NCBI GenBank assembly: GCA_948146395.1
Contig: OX411559.1
Location: 30,162,708 to 30,226,707, forward strand
Source: Fragum whitleyi
Taxonomy: Eukaryota; Mollusca; Bivalvia; Cardiida; Cardiidae
Direction of reading: 5' to 3'
DNA: 64,000 nt
The notes under the pieces were generated by a model, which did not search any database, was not told the DNA's origin, and saw nothing but the letters and a program-made list of their open reading frames with translations. The position numbers were made by a program, and so were the translations under genes. Shown piece by piece: positions 32,287 through 42,853 of this stretch. Within the stretch, counting starts at the first letter, position 1; every line of letters begins with the position of its first letter.

Positions 32287-32530
32287 TGAGACTGTACGTG
32301 ACATTTCCAACAAGTTAAAATATGCGTGAGGTGCAAACATTGAGCAGCGTAGACAGCCACCTACTGTAAACATAATGTTACCTGATGGTGAATAAGTACT
32401 TTGAGACCTTATCTATCTACTGAACGCATTATAGTGAAGACTCTGGTCAGACTCTGCGGATGCATAAGCTGGTCAGAGTCTTTGCTATGTACATATTTGA
32501 AATTGTTGGAAATCTTCGCACAGGCTCATA
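32287..32530 (+). mobile_element. Fam-E MITE, copy 2
   Basis: TGAGACTGTACGTGACATTT ... TTGTTGGAAATCTTCGCACA followed by GGCTCA. 244 bp, same internal order as copies at 11088 and 63111. Confidence 0.75.
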
Positions 32531-32733
32531 ATATTTCGGGTTTGAACGCCACTTCAATTACAAGTATTTCAGTCATACTCCGGCGACTTGGCCACCTAAC
32601 CGAAGATTCCAAGTAATTCTTTCACCGAAACGAAAACACTACGCTTTATATACATGTCTAGCACAGGTCAATTACTTATTTCTAAAAAGAGTATTAGAAT
32701 ATAAGCATGATTTGCGTTCTGAAATTAGAAGAT

Positions 32734-32743
<10 letters not shown>

Positions 32744-32764
<21 letters not shown>
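32744..32764 (+). repeat. T-run followed by poly-G tract (21 G)
   Basis: T11 directly followed by G21. Confidence 0.9.
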
Positions 32765-32765
<1 letters not shown>

Positions 32766-33578
32766 CTTGTCAGACTTACATAGTCATGCAGGATAACCAA
32801 CCCAGCATTCAAGTTGAACGGTCAAAGCGGAGAACCAATTTTAAACTTATATTAGATTTTACGCGGTGAGCCGTGAAATCTACTTTTAAGGGTTAAATCC
32901 CCGTGTTATTCTTTCAAAATAGAAACACAGGTTTAAACAATACCTAAAAATGATACAAATTTCATTTTAAATGAAACGTATTGCTCGTCTAAGATATTGA
33001 GGTTTAATCATTCATGTACTTTCAAAGCTTTTATTTAAAAACTATAACCGATATACCCATAGTAATGGACTCGACGCTTACGTCAGAGCTAAGTTTTGAA
33101 AATACACCTATATAAACGCTGGCACCCTGAACCCCATTTGATAACATTTGTACTTATGAATCAGTAAAATCAGTTTGAACGGTCGATGACATCATAAGGA
33201 AATTGAACGATTGAAAACTTTCTTTGTTTATGTCAAAGGTTTTGACTTAACACGTTCCAAGATACCATTTACTCATTTGCTACTGATCAACTTCAGTCAT
33301 GTGTTTCCTTAAGCCATCATTGACTCATTCGAATCAGGAAAACTTGTTCAATATAACCAGAATTATTATGATTAAAAGTTCATAGGTTCAACGATAATTT
33401 GATATTGAAAAAATGCACTCAAAACTTTTTTTGACTCGCGCGCACGTACTACAAACCCTAATCCGTCTATCTTCGTAAGTGTCAGGGTATTTCGGAAACT
33501 AATAATTGAAACATTTGCACCCGACATTCCCCAGTATATCTGTTATATAGTGGCGTCTAATGCACATACCAATTTCCT
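32765..33578. other. Unassigned stretch
   Basis: No gene or repeat family recognised. Confidence 0.4.
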
Positions 33579-33710
33579 GCCCTGCGTTCAGGATCACCAA
33601 ACGGAGCAAACAGTTTTCCAATTATGCCCCGCTATGCATGCATGTGCACGTGCAAAGCTGGATAAAATCGGAAAACTGTTAGCACCGTTTGGTGATCCTG
33701 AACGCAGAGC
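33579..33710. repeat. Fam-P hairpin MITE, best-preserved copy
   Basis: A 132-bp palindrome: GCCCTGCGTTCAGGATCACC at the left, GGTGATCCTGAACGCAGAGC at the right, GCAAACAGTTTTCCAATTAT/ATCGGAAAACTGTTAGC inside, and CATGTGCACGTGCA at the tip. The 102-residue frame over it is a hairpin translation. Confidence 0.88.
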
Positions 33711-34095
33711 TTTTTTCTTTCGTACTATTATTGCAACCAACACCTCTAACCCAACCCAAACACTGTTTATCCCACTGAGACCTTTTGATTATAATTGGAC
33801 CGTTGGTGGGGGGCAAATGACGCGTGTCACTGTTTTTTTTTCTTTCTTTTCTTTTTAAATATCGAATGAAATTTTAGCCGAAATATGTTCAACGAAACGA
33901 CTTTATTTTCAATGATTTCGTTACCGAGTGCCGTAAATGAGTATTGAATATTCAACTAGAGAAGTGCCACAAAAGACAAGCTACAAGATTTTTCCGTTCA
34001 ACCTTTTTAAAGAGAAAATTGATCCTGACCAGGCTGCACAGGCCGCACAGACCGAGCAGGGTAGACTCTTGCTGATGTGTCCAAAATATTCCGAA

Positions 34096-34100
<5 letters not shown>
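33711..34100. other. Unassigned stretch
   Basis: Nothing recognised apart from GCTGCACAGGCCGCACAGACCGAG-like words at about 34031-34055 that echo the internal part of fam-E/fam-F. Confidence 0.35.
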
Positions 34101-34126
<26 letters not shown>

Positions 34127-34205
34127 CTTTATTTAGCGAAGGTAGCTTATGAGAACATAGTACATAAAACAATAGTACAATGAATTACTTATTTTCAATA
34201 AGGCC
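34101..34205 (-). mobile_element. LINE 3' tail (TTA)n, reversed
   Basis: On the minus strand: GCTAAATAAAGTTATTATTA and continued TTA repeats. AAATAAAG followed by a trinucleotide tail is a typical non-LTR 3' terminus. Confidence 0.5.
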
Positions 34206-34280
34206 TTCGATAAACCGTGAAAAAAAACACCTTCCAAATAAATAGTCATTCTTACATTAAATCACACATACTAGCAGATG

Positions 34281-34380
34281 CACACCGACACGCGCACGCA
34301 CACACACACACGCGCGCGCAAGCAAATACGCACACTCAAACAAACACGCACTCGAGCACACACACACAAACACACACACA
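34281..34380 (+). repeat. (CA)n-rich microsatellite, interrupted
   Basis: CACACA and CGCGCG blocks with interruptions. It generates His/Thr-rich and Cys/Val-rich frames on the two strands. Confidence 0.95.
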
Positions 34381-34860
34381 TTCCGACCCTAAATATCATG
34401 GAAAAATTAACTTTTATTCTATCCGACAAAAGAATGATTCGAATATCTGCCAAAACCTGTTATCTTATACTCAACACAAGATCGTTTTTATTCTGTAAAT
34501 AATTTTGAATTTATTTTATATAATTTATTATTTTTAATATTAGGGTTTCTCTTTACTTATTGATTGCAAAATTACACAACCAAAATATAGCATCGCATTT
34601 TTTTTTATTATTTTTTTTTTCTTTGTAAATGATAACTTGGAAAGACACGTGTATTTCTTAATCTTATGTTATTTTAGCCAAAACAGGGGAATAAGTGAAC
34701 AACAACAACAAAAACAAAAACAACGAAAAAAAAACAAAAAAAAAAAAACTAGTCTTATATTAAATGATAAAGATCACAAATGTTATGTCTTTTAATGATA
34801 ATGTGTTTGTTATGCCTTTTTTCTATTCTTATGCTTGTATCTGGTTACTTGCTTGCTCTG
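34381..34860. other. Unassigned AT-rich stretch with A- and T-rich runs
   Basis: T-rich at about 34598-34624, A-rich at 34705-34748; no gene. Confidence 0.4.
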
Positions 34861-34920
34861 ATATGTGTATGTGTGTTTGTGTATGCGTGTTAGTGTGCGT
34901 ATGTGTGTGTGTGCATGTGT
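34861..34920 (+). repeat. (GT)n-rich low-complexity run
   Basis: GTGTGTATGTGTGT-type sequence. It supplies the first six or so residues (MCVCMC) of the frame that continues into the LINE fragment, so that apparent start codon is not a real start. Confidence 0.85.
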
Positions 34921-34923
34921 AGA

Positions 34924-35592
34924 TACCCACTTTCCATTATTGCCCTGGAAAGGTCGATTAAATATTGGCTAAAACTTCGCCGAACTCAAAATCTCATTTT
35001 GAAAAATACATATCTAGAAAGCTGTAATGCATTGATTGCAAATAAATCCAGTTGGGTTTATAGAATTAAATCGCGGTTACAGAATTTGGGTTTAAATAAT
35101 GTTTGGATTGAGACAAACACCGATAATAATTATTTCCCTTTAATACAAAGACGAATAAGGGATCAGTTTATTCAGAAATGGTCTTCTAACATTTCAAATT
35201 GTAGTAAATTATATTATTATAAACAATTCAAGAAAGAATTTGAAATAGAAACATATTTGACCAATATTAAAAATGATAAGCATAGAATTCTTCTCACGAA
35301 ACTTAGAATATCTGACCACAGGCTAGCTATCCAAACCGGTAGATATAATAACACTGTGAGATCAGAAAGAAAATGTAATTTATGCAACCAAAATCTTTTG
35401 GAAACAGAATATCATTTCGTTCTTGTTTGTTCTAGGTATAGAGAAAATAGATTGAAATATATTAGATGCTCTTTTCCTAATTTACATTTATTTCTTCAAT
35501 TAATGTCATCTTCAAGAAAAAAGACGCAAATTAATCTTTCTAAATATTTAGCAGAAGCGATGGAAATTCGTAACAATTCGAACAACACATAA
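34924..35592 (+). mobile_element. LINE (non-LTR retrotransposon) polyprotein, C-terminal fragment
   Basis: The only clear protein-coding remnant in the window. The frame (229 residues when opened at 34903) carries a segment ILLTKLRISDHRLAIQTGRY (129-148), then a zinc-knuckle-like CNLC at 158-161, His171 and Cys176 in EYHFVLVC, followed by SRYRENRLKYI. This LRxSxHxLxIxxGRYNN...CxLC...EYHFxxxC arrangement is what I know from the region downstream of the reverse transcriptase in animal LINEs. The reverse transcriptase and endonuclease domains are missing: upstream is a (GT)n run, so the copy is 5'-truncated, as LINEs often are. The frame is open to its TAA stop, so the insertion is relatively young. 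The clade is not determined. A 3' UTR and hexamer tail follow immediately. Confidence 0.82.
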
Positions 35593-35838
35593 AATCATTT
35601 TCAAATTGTGACGAAATTTCATCGTACAAAGTGTACGAAAATATATTTTGAATAATCGTTTCGATTAAATTATTATTTCTTGTCTAATATTGAAATATGA
35701 ATTATGGATATAACAATATTATGCTATTATTCCATGTATGTAAATATGTTATTATGTAAATGTTTGTTTGGCCAAAGGCACACCAAGTGCCGACATGCCT
35801 AATAAAGCTATTTGAAGTTGAAGTTGAAGTTGAAGTTG
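35593..35838 (+). mobile_element. LINE 3' UTR and (TTGAAG)n tail
   Basis: AT-rich UTR ending CCGACATGCCTAATAAAGCT, then about four TTGAAG units (35812-35838). AATAAA sits just before the tail. This marks the 3' boundary of the LINE copy. Confidence 0.75.
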
Positions 35839-35848
35839 TGTTAAGTGT

Positions 35849-35871
35849 GGTGTGTGTGTGTGTGTGTGTGT
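35849..35871 (+). repeat. (GT)n microsatellite
   Basis: Uninterrupted GT run directly after the LINE tail. Confidence 0.9.
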
Positions 35872-35949
35872 TTGAATTTGTAGGTGTGAGTGTGTAAATG
35901 TGTGTAAGTGCGAGAGAATTAGTGATCTTCTCAGAATGTCAGTTTGTGT

Positions 35950-36136
35950 CAATTTAACATTATCATATGTGCATGAATTAAGTAAGACTCATGTGTTTGT
36001 TTGCATGCAAATTGCATTTTAATGTCTCTTATAACTCTTTTTTAGAGTGGCTTTGATAATATGCTATGTTTTAATGTTTATATGTATATGTTGTATTTCA
36101 AAGATGAGACGTAAATAAACTATTATTATTATTATA
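35950..36136 (+). mobile_element. Second LINE 3' end with (TTA)n tail
   Basis: GAGACGTAAATAAACTATTATTATT. It is the forward counterpart of the reversed tail at 34101, so the interval 34101-36136 is bounded by opposed LINE tails. Confidence 0.45.
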
Positions 36137-37382
36137 CACATGTACATACTCATACGCAGGAATTTGGACACACTCGCTGATTAAAAATTATAAAAGAAAT
36201 ATTCCAGTGGTTGTTTTGTAGATAATGATAATCCTACCTCAAAGTCGGGATATGTTTATTATGCATGTCAAATGACGATATATTGCTATTAATGATCACT
36301 TCTTAACGTAGCCTCGCAAAAGGTAATAGTTATCTTGAGGATACAAATTCATCGTATTATAACTAATTTGCAAATCAATTGTTACGAACACTAAAATGTC
36401 CCCCACGCCCTTTTGCTTGACGCCGAATCACTCCTTCTTTCATGACACATACAGACTATACCGCCACATGAATCCACCAAAAAGCAACACTTACACCAAT
36501 TTTCTGAGAAAAGTCTAAGAAATCCAAACATTAATAAAGTTTCATAATCTAACATTACCTAATTCACATAGACCGATAATTGAAAACAAGACGTTTATTA
36601 TTAAACAACAGATCTGTAGATTGCACCATTTTGATCGTTCGTTGCCTAAGTAACGCATATAATTTTCAAAAACCCTCAAAGACTTTTTTTTTATTTCCAG
36701 GTTGAATATTCACCTGCGTATAATTTGCCAACGATAACTTGGACTACCGTTCCGAAAATTATAAAGACTGATTGATAGGTTAAGGCTATCTACCACTGGC
36801 CAAATGAAAATTGGTGAAATCGGCATGACTCGTGTTTTGTCGGACGATGCCTCTTTCCTTTGAGATTGCTAGCGGAAGATAATGACGTAGTATGAGAGAA
36901 TAAGAGTATACGAGGGTCTAAGATATCGTCGCAATCGGTCTAGAAAAATATAGTTCGATTGCGAAGAGCTCTTAGGTCCTCGTTTACTCGATTTAGAATG
37001 GGAACAGAAAAATAAATTACTTAAAGGTAAATAAATAAGCAAGGATAATTGAAGAGTGTCAAAGTATGGACATGTTACTGCAACTTTTTACTTCTCTTTG
37101 AAACTAATTACGATCGACAAAGAAAACACTTCTCATAAAAACACAATTTAACATTTCTCAGGCTTTTCACACGATCATTATACTGTATACAAAGGCTTCG
37201 TGGAAAATGTAGACCAATATCAGTCTACATAGACGCCAATATAATAAACTTCAAATCAGCTTCAGATTTGACAGCTTATATGAAGTAATCATAATAGTGA
37301 CGGATATTTTTTACAGTGCTTTTTTCCCCCAAACTAAATCATAGTGCAAAAGGCCATAATGAACTAATTGCACTACAGTTGC
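36137..37382. other. Unassigned stretch
   Basis: 1.2 kb without recognised gene or repeat; no frame over 60 residues. Confidence 0.45.
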
Positions 37383-37411
37383 AAAAAAAAAAAAAAATAA
37401 ATAAATAAATA

Positions 37412-37455
<44 letters not shown>
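37383..37455 (+). repeat. A-run, (AAAT)n and (AC)n compound microsatellite
   Basis: A15, then AATA units, then about 42 bp of AC that end exactly where fam-D copy 2 begins. Confidence 0.95.
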
Positions 37456-37456
<1 letters not shown>

Positions 37457-38957
37457 GAGGGCCATAATGGCCCTAAATCCCTCATCTGAGTTAACGGTCT
37501 TTAGATCTGACCTCTTAACCTAGTTTTTACCCACAATTAAACCAAATTCGAACCAGACTGAGTTTTATACAGACAGTCAAACTGGCTAATTCTCAGGATG
37601 ATTGGGCAAAAATTATGGCCTCTAGAGTGTCTTCAATGATGTTCTTAGTTTTGACCCCGCGAACTCAATTTTGATTCCACTTGACCAAATCCAAAATTGC
37701 CCTTAATTCAAGACAGTCTGACCGTTTTTCGAGATGATTGAGCTCAAAATATGGTTTATAGAGTGGCTACAAGGTTTTTTTAATATTTGGGCCCATAATC
37801 TCGTTTTGACACCACTTGACCAAATTTCAAATTTAAACTAGATTTTTTCAAGACAATCATTCTGGTCAATTTCAAAGTCGATTGGACTAAAAATATAGCT
37901 TCTAGAGTGTATTAAAGGTTTTACTAAAGTTTGACCCAGTTACCTCATTTTTACCCCACTTGACCCTAATTTAAACTTAACCCAGATTTCATCAAGACAG
38001 TCATTCTGACCAATTTTTAAGTTGATTGAGCAAAAAAATATTGCTTCTAGAGTGTCTAAAAGGTTTATCTTAGATTCGACCCTGTGACCTCATTGTTGAC
38101 TCCACTTAACCCAACTTCGAAATCATTCGAAATTTATCAAGACAGTCATATTGACCAATTTTCAGGTTGATCCGGCAAAAAATAAGCTTCTAAAGTGTCT
38201 GTAAGATTTATCTAAGATTTGACCTCATGACTTCATTTTTGACCCCACTTGACCCATATTTGAACTTGACCTAGATTTTATCGAGACAATCATTCTGATC
38301 AATTTTCAGGTTGATTGAGCAAATAATCTGACTTCTAGAGTGTCTAAAAGGTTTATCTTTGATTTGACCCTGTGACCTCATTTTTGACCCCACTTGACCC
38401 AATTTCAAACTCAACTGAGATTTCATCAACACAATAATTCTGATCACTTTTCAGGTTGATTGAGCAAAAATATGGCTTCTAGAGTGTCTACAAGGTTTAT
38501 CTAAGATTTGATCCCCTGACCTCATTTTTGACCCCACTTGACCCAAATTCAATCTCGACCTAGATTTTATCGAGACAATCATTTTAATCAATTTTCTGAT
38601 TGATTGAGCCAAAAACATGGCTCCAGAGTGTCTACAAGGTTAATCTAAGATTTGACCCTGTGAACTCATTTTTGACCCCACTTGACCCAAACTTGGACTC
38701 GACTTAGATATTATCAAGTCAATCATTCTGACCAATTCACTGGATGATGAGCAAAAACCATCGCCCGTGAACTCATTTTTGACCCTACTTGGCCCAATTT
38801 CGAACTCGTTCGAAATTTAATCAAGACAATCATTCTAACCAAATTTCAGGATCATCCGACAAAAAATGTGGCCTCTAGAGTGTCTACAAGGTAAAATGTT
38901 GACGACGGACGACGGACATCATGCGACCACAAAACACCTTGCAGGTGAGCTAAAAAG
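37456..38957 (+). mobile_element. Fam-D element, copy 2, with about ten 143-bp tandem units
   Basis: Left end is the palindromic word GAGGGCCATAATGGCCCTAA. The body repeats a unit with landmarks GACCTCATTTTTGACCCC, CACTTGACCC, TCAAGACAATCATTCTGACC and GCTTCTAGAGTGTCTACAAG, with unit starts near 37524, 37655, 37787, 37929, 38078, 38220, 38366, 38508, 38650 and 38760 (the last two partly deleted). Right end: TTGACGACGGACGACGGAC, CACCTTGCAGGTGAGCTAAA. No frame longer than 60 residues. Related elements with different internal units are at 5385, 44914 and 54607. The CTAA terminus preceded by a hairpin is suggestive of a Helitron end, which I cannot confirm. Confidence 0.8.
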
Positions 38958-39074
38958 ATACATCACAATTCTCATGAACGATTCGTTTTGAACCGGATGA
39001 AGACCCCTATATCTTCTTCTTTCGCGTGACCGAATTCTCAAATCGCCCCCGCCTTATGCAAACCCGAAGCTGTC

Positions 39075-39157
39075 TGCACTGCGTTTCAGGATGGCAAAAC
39101 GGTGCAAAATTTTGAAAAATATACCCCACTTTGCAAGCAAATACACACGCAAGGCCT
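39075..39157. repeat. Fam-P hairpin, left part
   Basis: GCACTGCGTTTCAGGATGGC, AACGGTGCAAAATTTTGAAA, ACCCCACTTTGCAAGC, then ACACACGCAAGGCC. Right arm missing. Confidence 0.65.
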
Positions 39158-39324
39158 ACAAACCATATTATCGTGTGCTACCTATAGGTTTATTGTTTAC
39201 TTTTTCCTAGTGCAACAAACAAACTTGAAGAGAGCCGACTTTACCTATCCTCACTACAAAATGTACCCTTCAAGGTAACAGAACTACCTGTATGATTTAC
39301 AATGGTGAATTACTACTCGTCCGA

Positions 39325-39411
39325 CCCTACGTTCAGGATAACAAAACGTTGCAAACTGTTTTCAAATTATGACCCGCTTTGCAGGCGCTCTTGCGTGCAG
39401 AGCGGGGTACA
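39325..39411. repeat. Fam-P hairpin, cut by fam-A
   Basis: CCCTACGTTCAGGATAACAA, CGTTGCAAACTGTTTTCAAA, GACCCGCTTTGCAGG/GTGCAGAGCGGGGTAC. The right outer arm is missing where A10 begins. Confidence 0.7.
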
Positions 39412-39835
39412 TGAATTTACATCGTGAAATTGACATTCATTCCGATCAAAACCGTTCTAAATCGCTCACTCAGCTCATTTATTCACCCAAACCATTCAAA
39501 AACGCTCCAAACTCACTAAAAATGCTCAGACCAAACTACATTAAAAATAATAATTGGTAAATAACAACGCGATTTCAATGACTTTATTGAAGAATGGAAG
39601 CGTATTGTACATGATAAGTAGGTGAAAATATGAAACCTATTTATAGGACCTCTGTGCTCATTTTATTAAAGGGAATTAATAAATTGCGCTAAATTAGTCC
39701 ATCTTGAACAAAATAAGCACTATTGGTTACCTCCCTTTAATTCACTCAAAACTCAATCCACACCCTCATTCAATTTCGTTCCAAAATCATTCCAATATCA
39801 CCCAGCTTGTCACTTTCACGATGTCGTTAGTTGTA
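39412..39835 (-). mobile_element. Fam-A MITE, copy A10 (reversed)
   Basis: Left ACATCGTGAAATTGACATTC, right GTCACTTTCACGATGTCGTT then AGTTGTA. All family landmarks are in reverse order, including TTGGTTACCTCCCTTTAATT. Confidence 0.85.
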
Positions 39836-40036
39836 TGATTAAAAAACGGTTTGTCATGTTTTGTCATCCTAAACCCAAAGCAAATGTTTACTATGATTGT
39901 TTGTATAAGTTTGACATCTCTTTTAACAATGTTTCAGCTATAAATATGTTTCCGCCGATTGAAGGACATAACAACGGATTCCTCCAATTTCTCACACCAG
40001 TACTGCCACTACAGTTATGAACTTGACTTTAAATCC

Positions 40037-40440
40037 TATCAAACAATTCAAAATCACTGACTCAGCACTCAATTCATTCCCAATCGATGTAAAATAAATA
40101 GGTTTAAACCAATTCATTCATTTAAACACTCATTCAAATTATTCGAAAACGCTCCAAAATCATCAAATAGGTAAGATCAAATACTGTGCACATTCAAACT
40201 AAAATAAGCAAGAAAATATCCACGATTTCCCCGATTTAGATTACTTTTGTACGCGTCTAAAAAGTTCCAGAAACTAAAGAGGCTGGTTATAGAACTTGTA
40301 TGCAAGCATATTTCATTTACGGGGGTAATGAACAAAATGAACAAAATTAGCGATCTTGGATTTCCTCCTTTTAATTTCATTCATAACTCGTTCCTCTCGC
40401 CCATTCAGTTTCATTCAGAAATAATTTCTATAGCATTCAG
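40037..40440 (-). mobile_element. Fam-A MITE, copy A11 (reversed, diverged)
   Basis: AATCACTGACTCAGCACTCA, AAAACGCTCCAAAATCATCA, GAACAAAATTAGCGATCTTG, CATTCATAACTCGTTCCTCT, GCCCATTCAGTTTCATTC. Termini decayed. Lies 200 bp after A10 in the same orientation. Confidence 0.7.
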
Positions 40441-40464
40441 CATTCGAATTTCAAGACGTTTTTT

Positions 40465-40931
40465 AGGTAGTGGACAACACTTGAAAGTACTGAACTTAAA
40501 CAGTGTTAACCAAGGTTTACTAATGGTTTGTGTGTGTATTTCCGTTTATTTATCGTCGCTACCGTAGCACATGCCCATATGAGCGACGCCCCCAGAAGAC
40601 GGTTAGTTGTTACGGGGGATAGTGCAACCCGGATACATGACGCAACTACTGCTGAGATCCGCCATGGTTCTTTAACGTGCTCCGTGTAAAGCACCGTCTC
40701 ACGGGGCCTCGGTTTAACGTCTCATCCGAAAGACAATTAGTTTTTGTTAGTGTACCAGCCCGGGAATCGAACCCACGCGGTCGAAATTCAATGGTTTTGA
40801 TGTCCGGTGCTCTACCAACTGAGCTAATTGGGCTGGTACTATTGTTTTTCATGATTAGGAAACCTTGGTCAACATTGTGAAAGGTCATAAGTTCTGAAAC
40901 GTTGTGGAACTATTATGGGTCCACTACCTTA
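40465..40931. repeat. Fam-B palindromic MITE, copy 4, interrupted by a SINE
   Basis: Left arm 40465-40523 (AGGTAGTGGACAACACTTGA, AACCAAGGTTTACTAATGG). Right arm 40848-40931 (CATGATTAGGAAACCTTGGT ... ATTATGGGTCCACTACCTTA). The SINE occupies the palindrome centre. Confidence 0.8.
40524..40847 (-). mobile_element. tRNA-derived SINE of a second family, reversed
   Basis: The minus strand opens with a strong tRNA-like head: AATTAGCTCAGTTGGTAGAG (box A) and GTGGGTTCGATTCCCGGGCT (box B). A central part follows with CGAGGCCCCGTGAGACGGTG and GCACGTTAAAGAACCATGGC. This conserved-looking centre resembles the shared central domains described in metazoan SINEs; which one I cannot say. It differs from fam-S. 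About 320 bp; the frames on both strands are translations of it. Confidence 0.78.
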
Positions 40932-41517
40932 ACTGCATATATATAAGCGTTTAACGCCCATGTACATAAAAATAAAGTTGGGCAAAGCCTGATATAATTT
41001 TTCTGGGATATATGGTACCACTGATTATACGAATTTTTCCACTAATTATACGAAATATGTAATGCGATGAAAAACTCATGACGTTCTCAAAAACAGCTGC
41101 ATCGAATTACAGGTTTCTGTTTATTTATATTTCCAGTGACGTATGGTTCATAGAACTTCTCAGTTCAAAAGATAAACATTTGGCGATGACGTCATGGCAC
41201 GTGGTCATTTCAACAGCCAAATGAAAAGTACGTTTCCGGTTTGTTTATATTTTTATCCACTGAGGATTACATTGAACGAACAGGTGTTTAATTTCCAGGG
41301 CTTTGCTATGTGAATAAGAACCTTGATTAAATAGATATTCATGCATTTATCTAATATCAGTTTCATGCGTTCTGATTGTTAGAAAAATTGGTTTCATACC
41401 ACCATGAAATAAAATTTCGGGGACGAAGCTATTTTTTGCGCTAACAAATTCACAAAAATGTGTTTGACACAAAAGTAAAATGTGCGGCGTAAGCTTCGTA
41501 TTTTAAATTATAAGATA
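40932..41517. other. Mostly unassigned stretch
   Basis: One TGACGTCA at 41187-41194, a GATTATACGAATT/CTAATTATACGAAAT pair near 41031-41056, and a TTTCATACCACCATGAAA word at 41391 shared with 21290-21720. Confidence 0.4.
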
Positions 41518-41948
41518 CAGTTAATTACATGGTGAAATTGACATGATAAATGAGCTTAGCATGATTTTGGAATGAAATTGAATAAGTGCAAATCTTGAGT
41601 TAAATTCAAGGTAAGTAATCCAATATCGCTAATGTTGCTCAAGATTAACAAAATAAACAATATTTGCTACCTCCCTTTACTAAAATATGCGTACTTTTCT
41701 GTTTATGTGTCTTCGTGGACAAACCAGATACTTTAAAATTCACACCAGACAATTAAATCGTAGAATAATTTGATCCATTTGAATTAAAAAACAACTCCTA
41801 TTGAACGATTTCGAAATGTTTTCAGATGTTTATGGAACGTTTTTGATCGGTTTGTGTGAATGTATTGAATGATTGAATGACGCTGAGTAAGTGATCTTCA
41901 ATGATTTATGATCGTAATGAGTGTCAGTTTTACGATGTTTTTAACTGC
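41518..41948 (+). mobile_element. Fam-A MITE, copy A12
   Basis: Left CAGTTAATTACATGGTGAAA, right TCAGTTTTACGATGTTTTTA then ACTG. Full-length, with TA on both flanks. Confidence 0.85.
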
Positions 41949-42170
41949 ATGAAGATGATCATTTTTGAATTCATCATGATATGAAACCAAGCTAAAATGA
42001 CCGCTTTAGAGATAACCAAGCCATGCTACCAGGAAGTCAGGCAGCGCTTTGTTAAAAATAAGTTCACCACTCATTTTCTTCTAGATCCTTTTCATCATAC
42101 CAAATTATCTTCTATTCACCAAAAAACTTACACTCGATCGTTTTAGCAGCCAAATGAGCTCTTATATAAA

Positions 42171-42305
42171 TAGTGGAATCGAAATAGTTTCGCAACATTT
42201 GATGACAGAGGTTCCCTGATGAAATCATTAGGAAACCTCGGTTAACACTGTTAAAAGTCACTACTTCCGAAACCTTGCGGAACTATATCGGGCCCACTAC
42301 CTTAA
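42171..42305. repeat. Fam-B palindromic MITE, copy 5
   Basis: AGTGGAATCGAAATAGTTTC ... ATATCGGGCCCACTACCTTA; centre GATGAAATCATTAGGAAACC. Confidence 0.8.
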
Positions 42306-42350
42306 GAAATAACACTTTTAATTGCCTTTTGTTTCTTTTACTATATTTCA

Positions 42351-42445
42351 GGGCCCGAGGTTATACAACTTGTCTCATACTCAATTCAGAATTTTCTCAA
42401 AGTTCAATTTGAGATTAGAGCCGTAATTTGCAAAGTGTTTTTTTC
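42351..42445. repeat. Fam-I MITE, left half
   Basis: GGGCCCGAGGTTATACAACT, TCAGAATTTTCTCAAAGTTC, GAGATTAGAGCCGTAATTTG. The right half is absent. Confidence 0.65.
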
Positions 42446-42750
42446 GCTTGCGGACTATTGGGCGGAGGTACCTAAAGCCCCTTTCCCCCTGTTATATATA
42501 TACTTTAATGTAAGTTGTGGGTTATACAGGTCCCTATTCGCATGCCAGCTCAGGTTTGAGTTAAGTATTCACAAGATGATAGGTTGATACGACAGGCAGA
42601 CGATTGGCAGTACCTGTGGAGTTAATTACTAGTATATTAATTTTGTATCTTTTACCTATATCGTACCCCTGCAATGTTGATGGCTTGATCGATTGGCTGA
42701 AGTCTGGAAACGCTAGACAATACCTCTTGAAAATCTGTCACTATCCCTTG

Positions 42751-42772
42751 ATTTTTTTTTTTTTTTTTTTTT
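42751..42772 (+). repeat. Poly-T tract
   Basis: Uninterrupted T run; gives the poly-F frame nearby. Confidence 0.9.
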
Positions 42773-42796
42773 GCTTTCTTACGGACCTTGCTAGAA

Positions 42797-42853
42797 TAGT
42801 TCAATCGGGAACCATCGGCGATTGCGGATATGCCCGAGTGATGTTCTAATTGA
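42797..42853. repeat. Fam-G terminal repeat remnant
   Basis: GATATGCCCGAGTGATGTTCT is an inverted match to the fam-G end. Confidence 0.5.

Noticed and set aside
33550..33858. 102-residue plus-strand ORF
   Set aside because: Most of it translates the fam-P hairpin.
34217..34502. His/Thr-rich and Cys/Val-rich ORFs
   Set aside because: They translate the (CA)n tract in different frames.
40247..40567. 106-residue plus-strand ORF
   Set aside because: It runs through fam-A copy A11, fam-B and the start of a SINE.
40771..40845. A functional tRNA gene on the minus strand
   Set aside because: Boxes A and B are good, but it continues into a SINE body and lies inside a fam-B palindrome.
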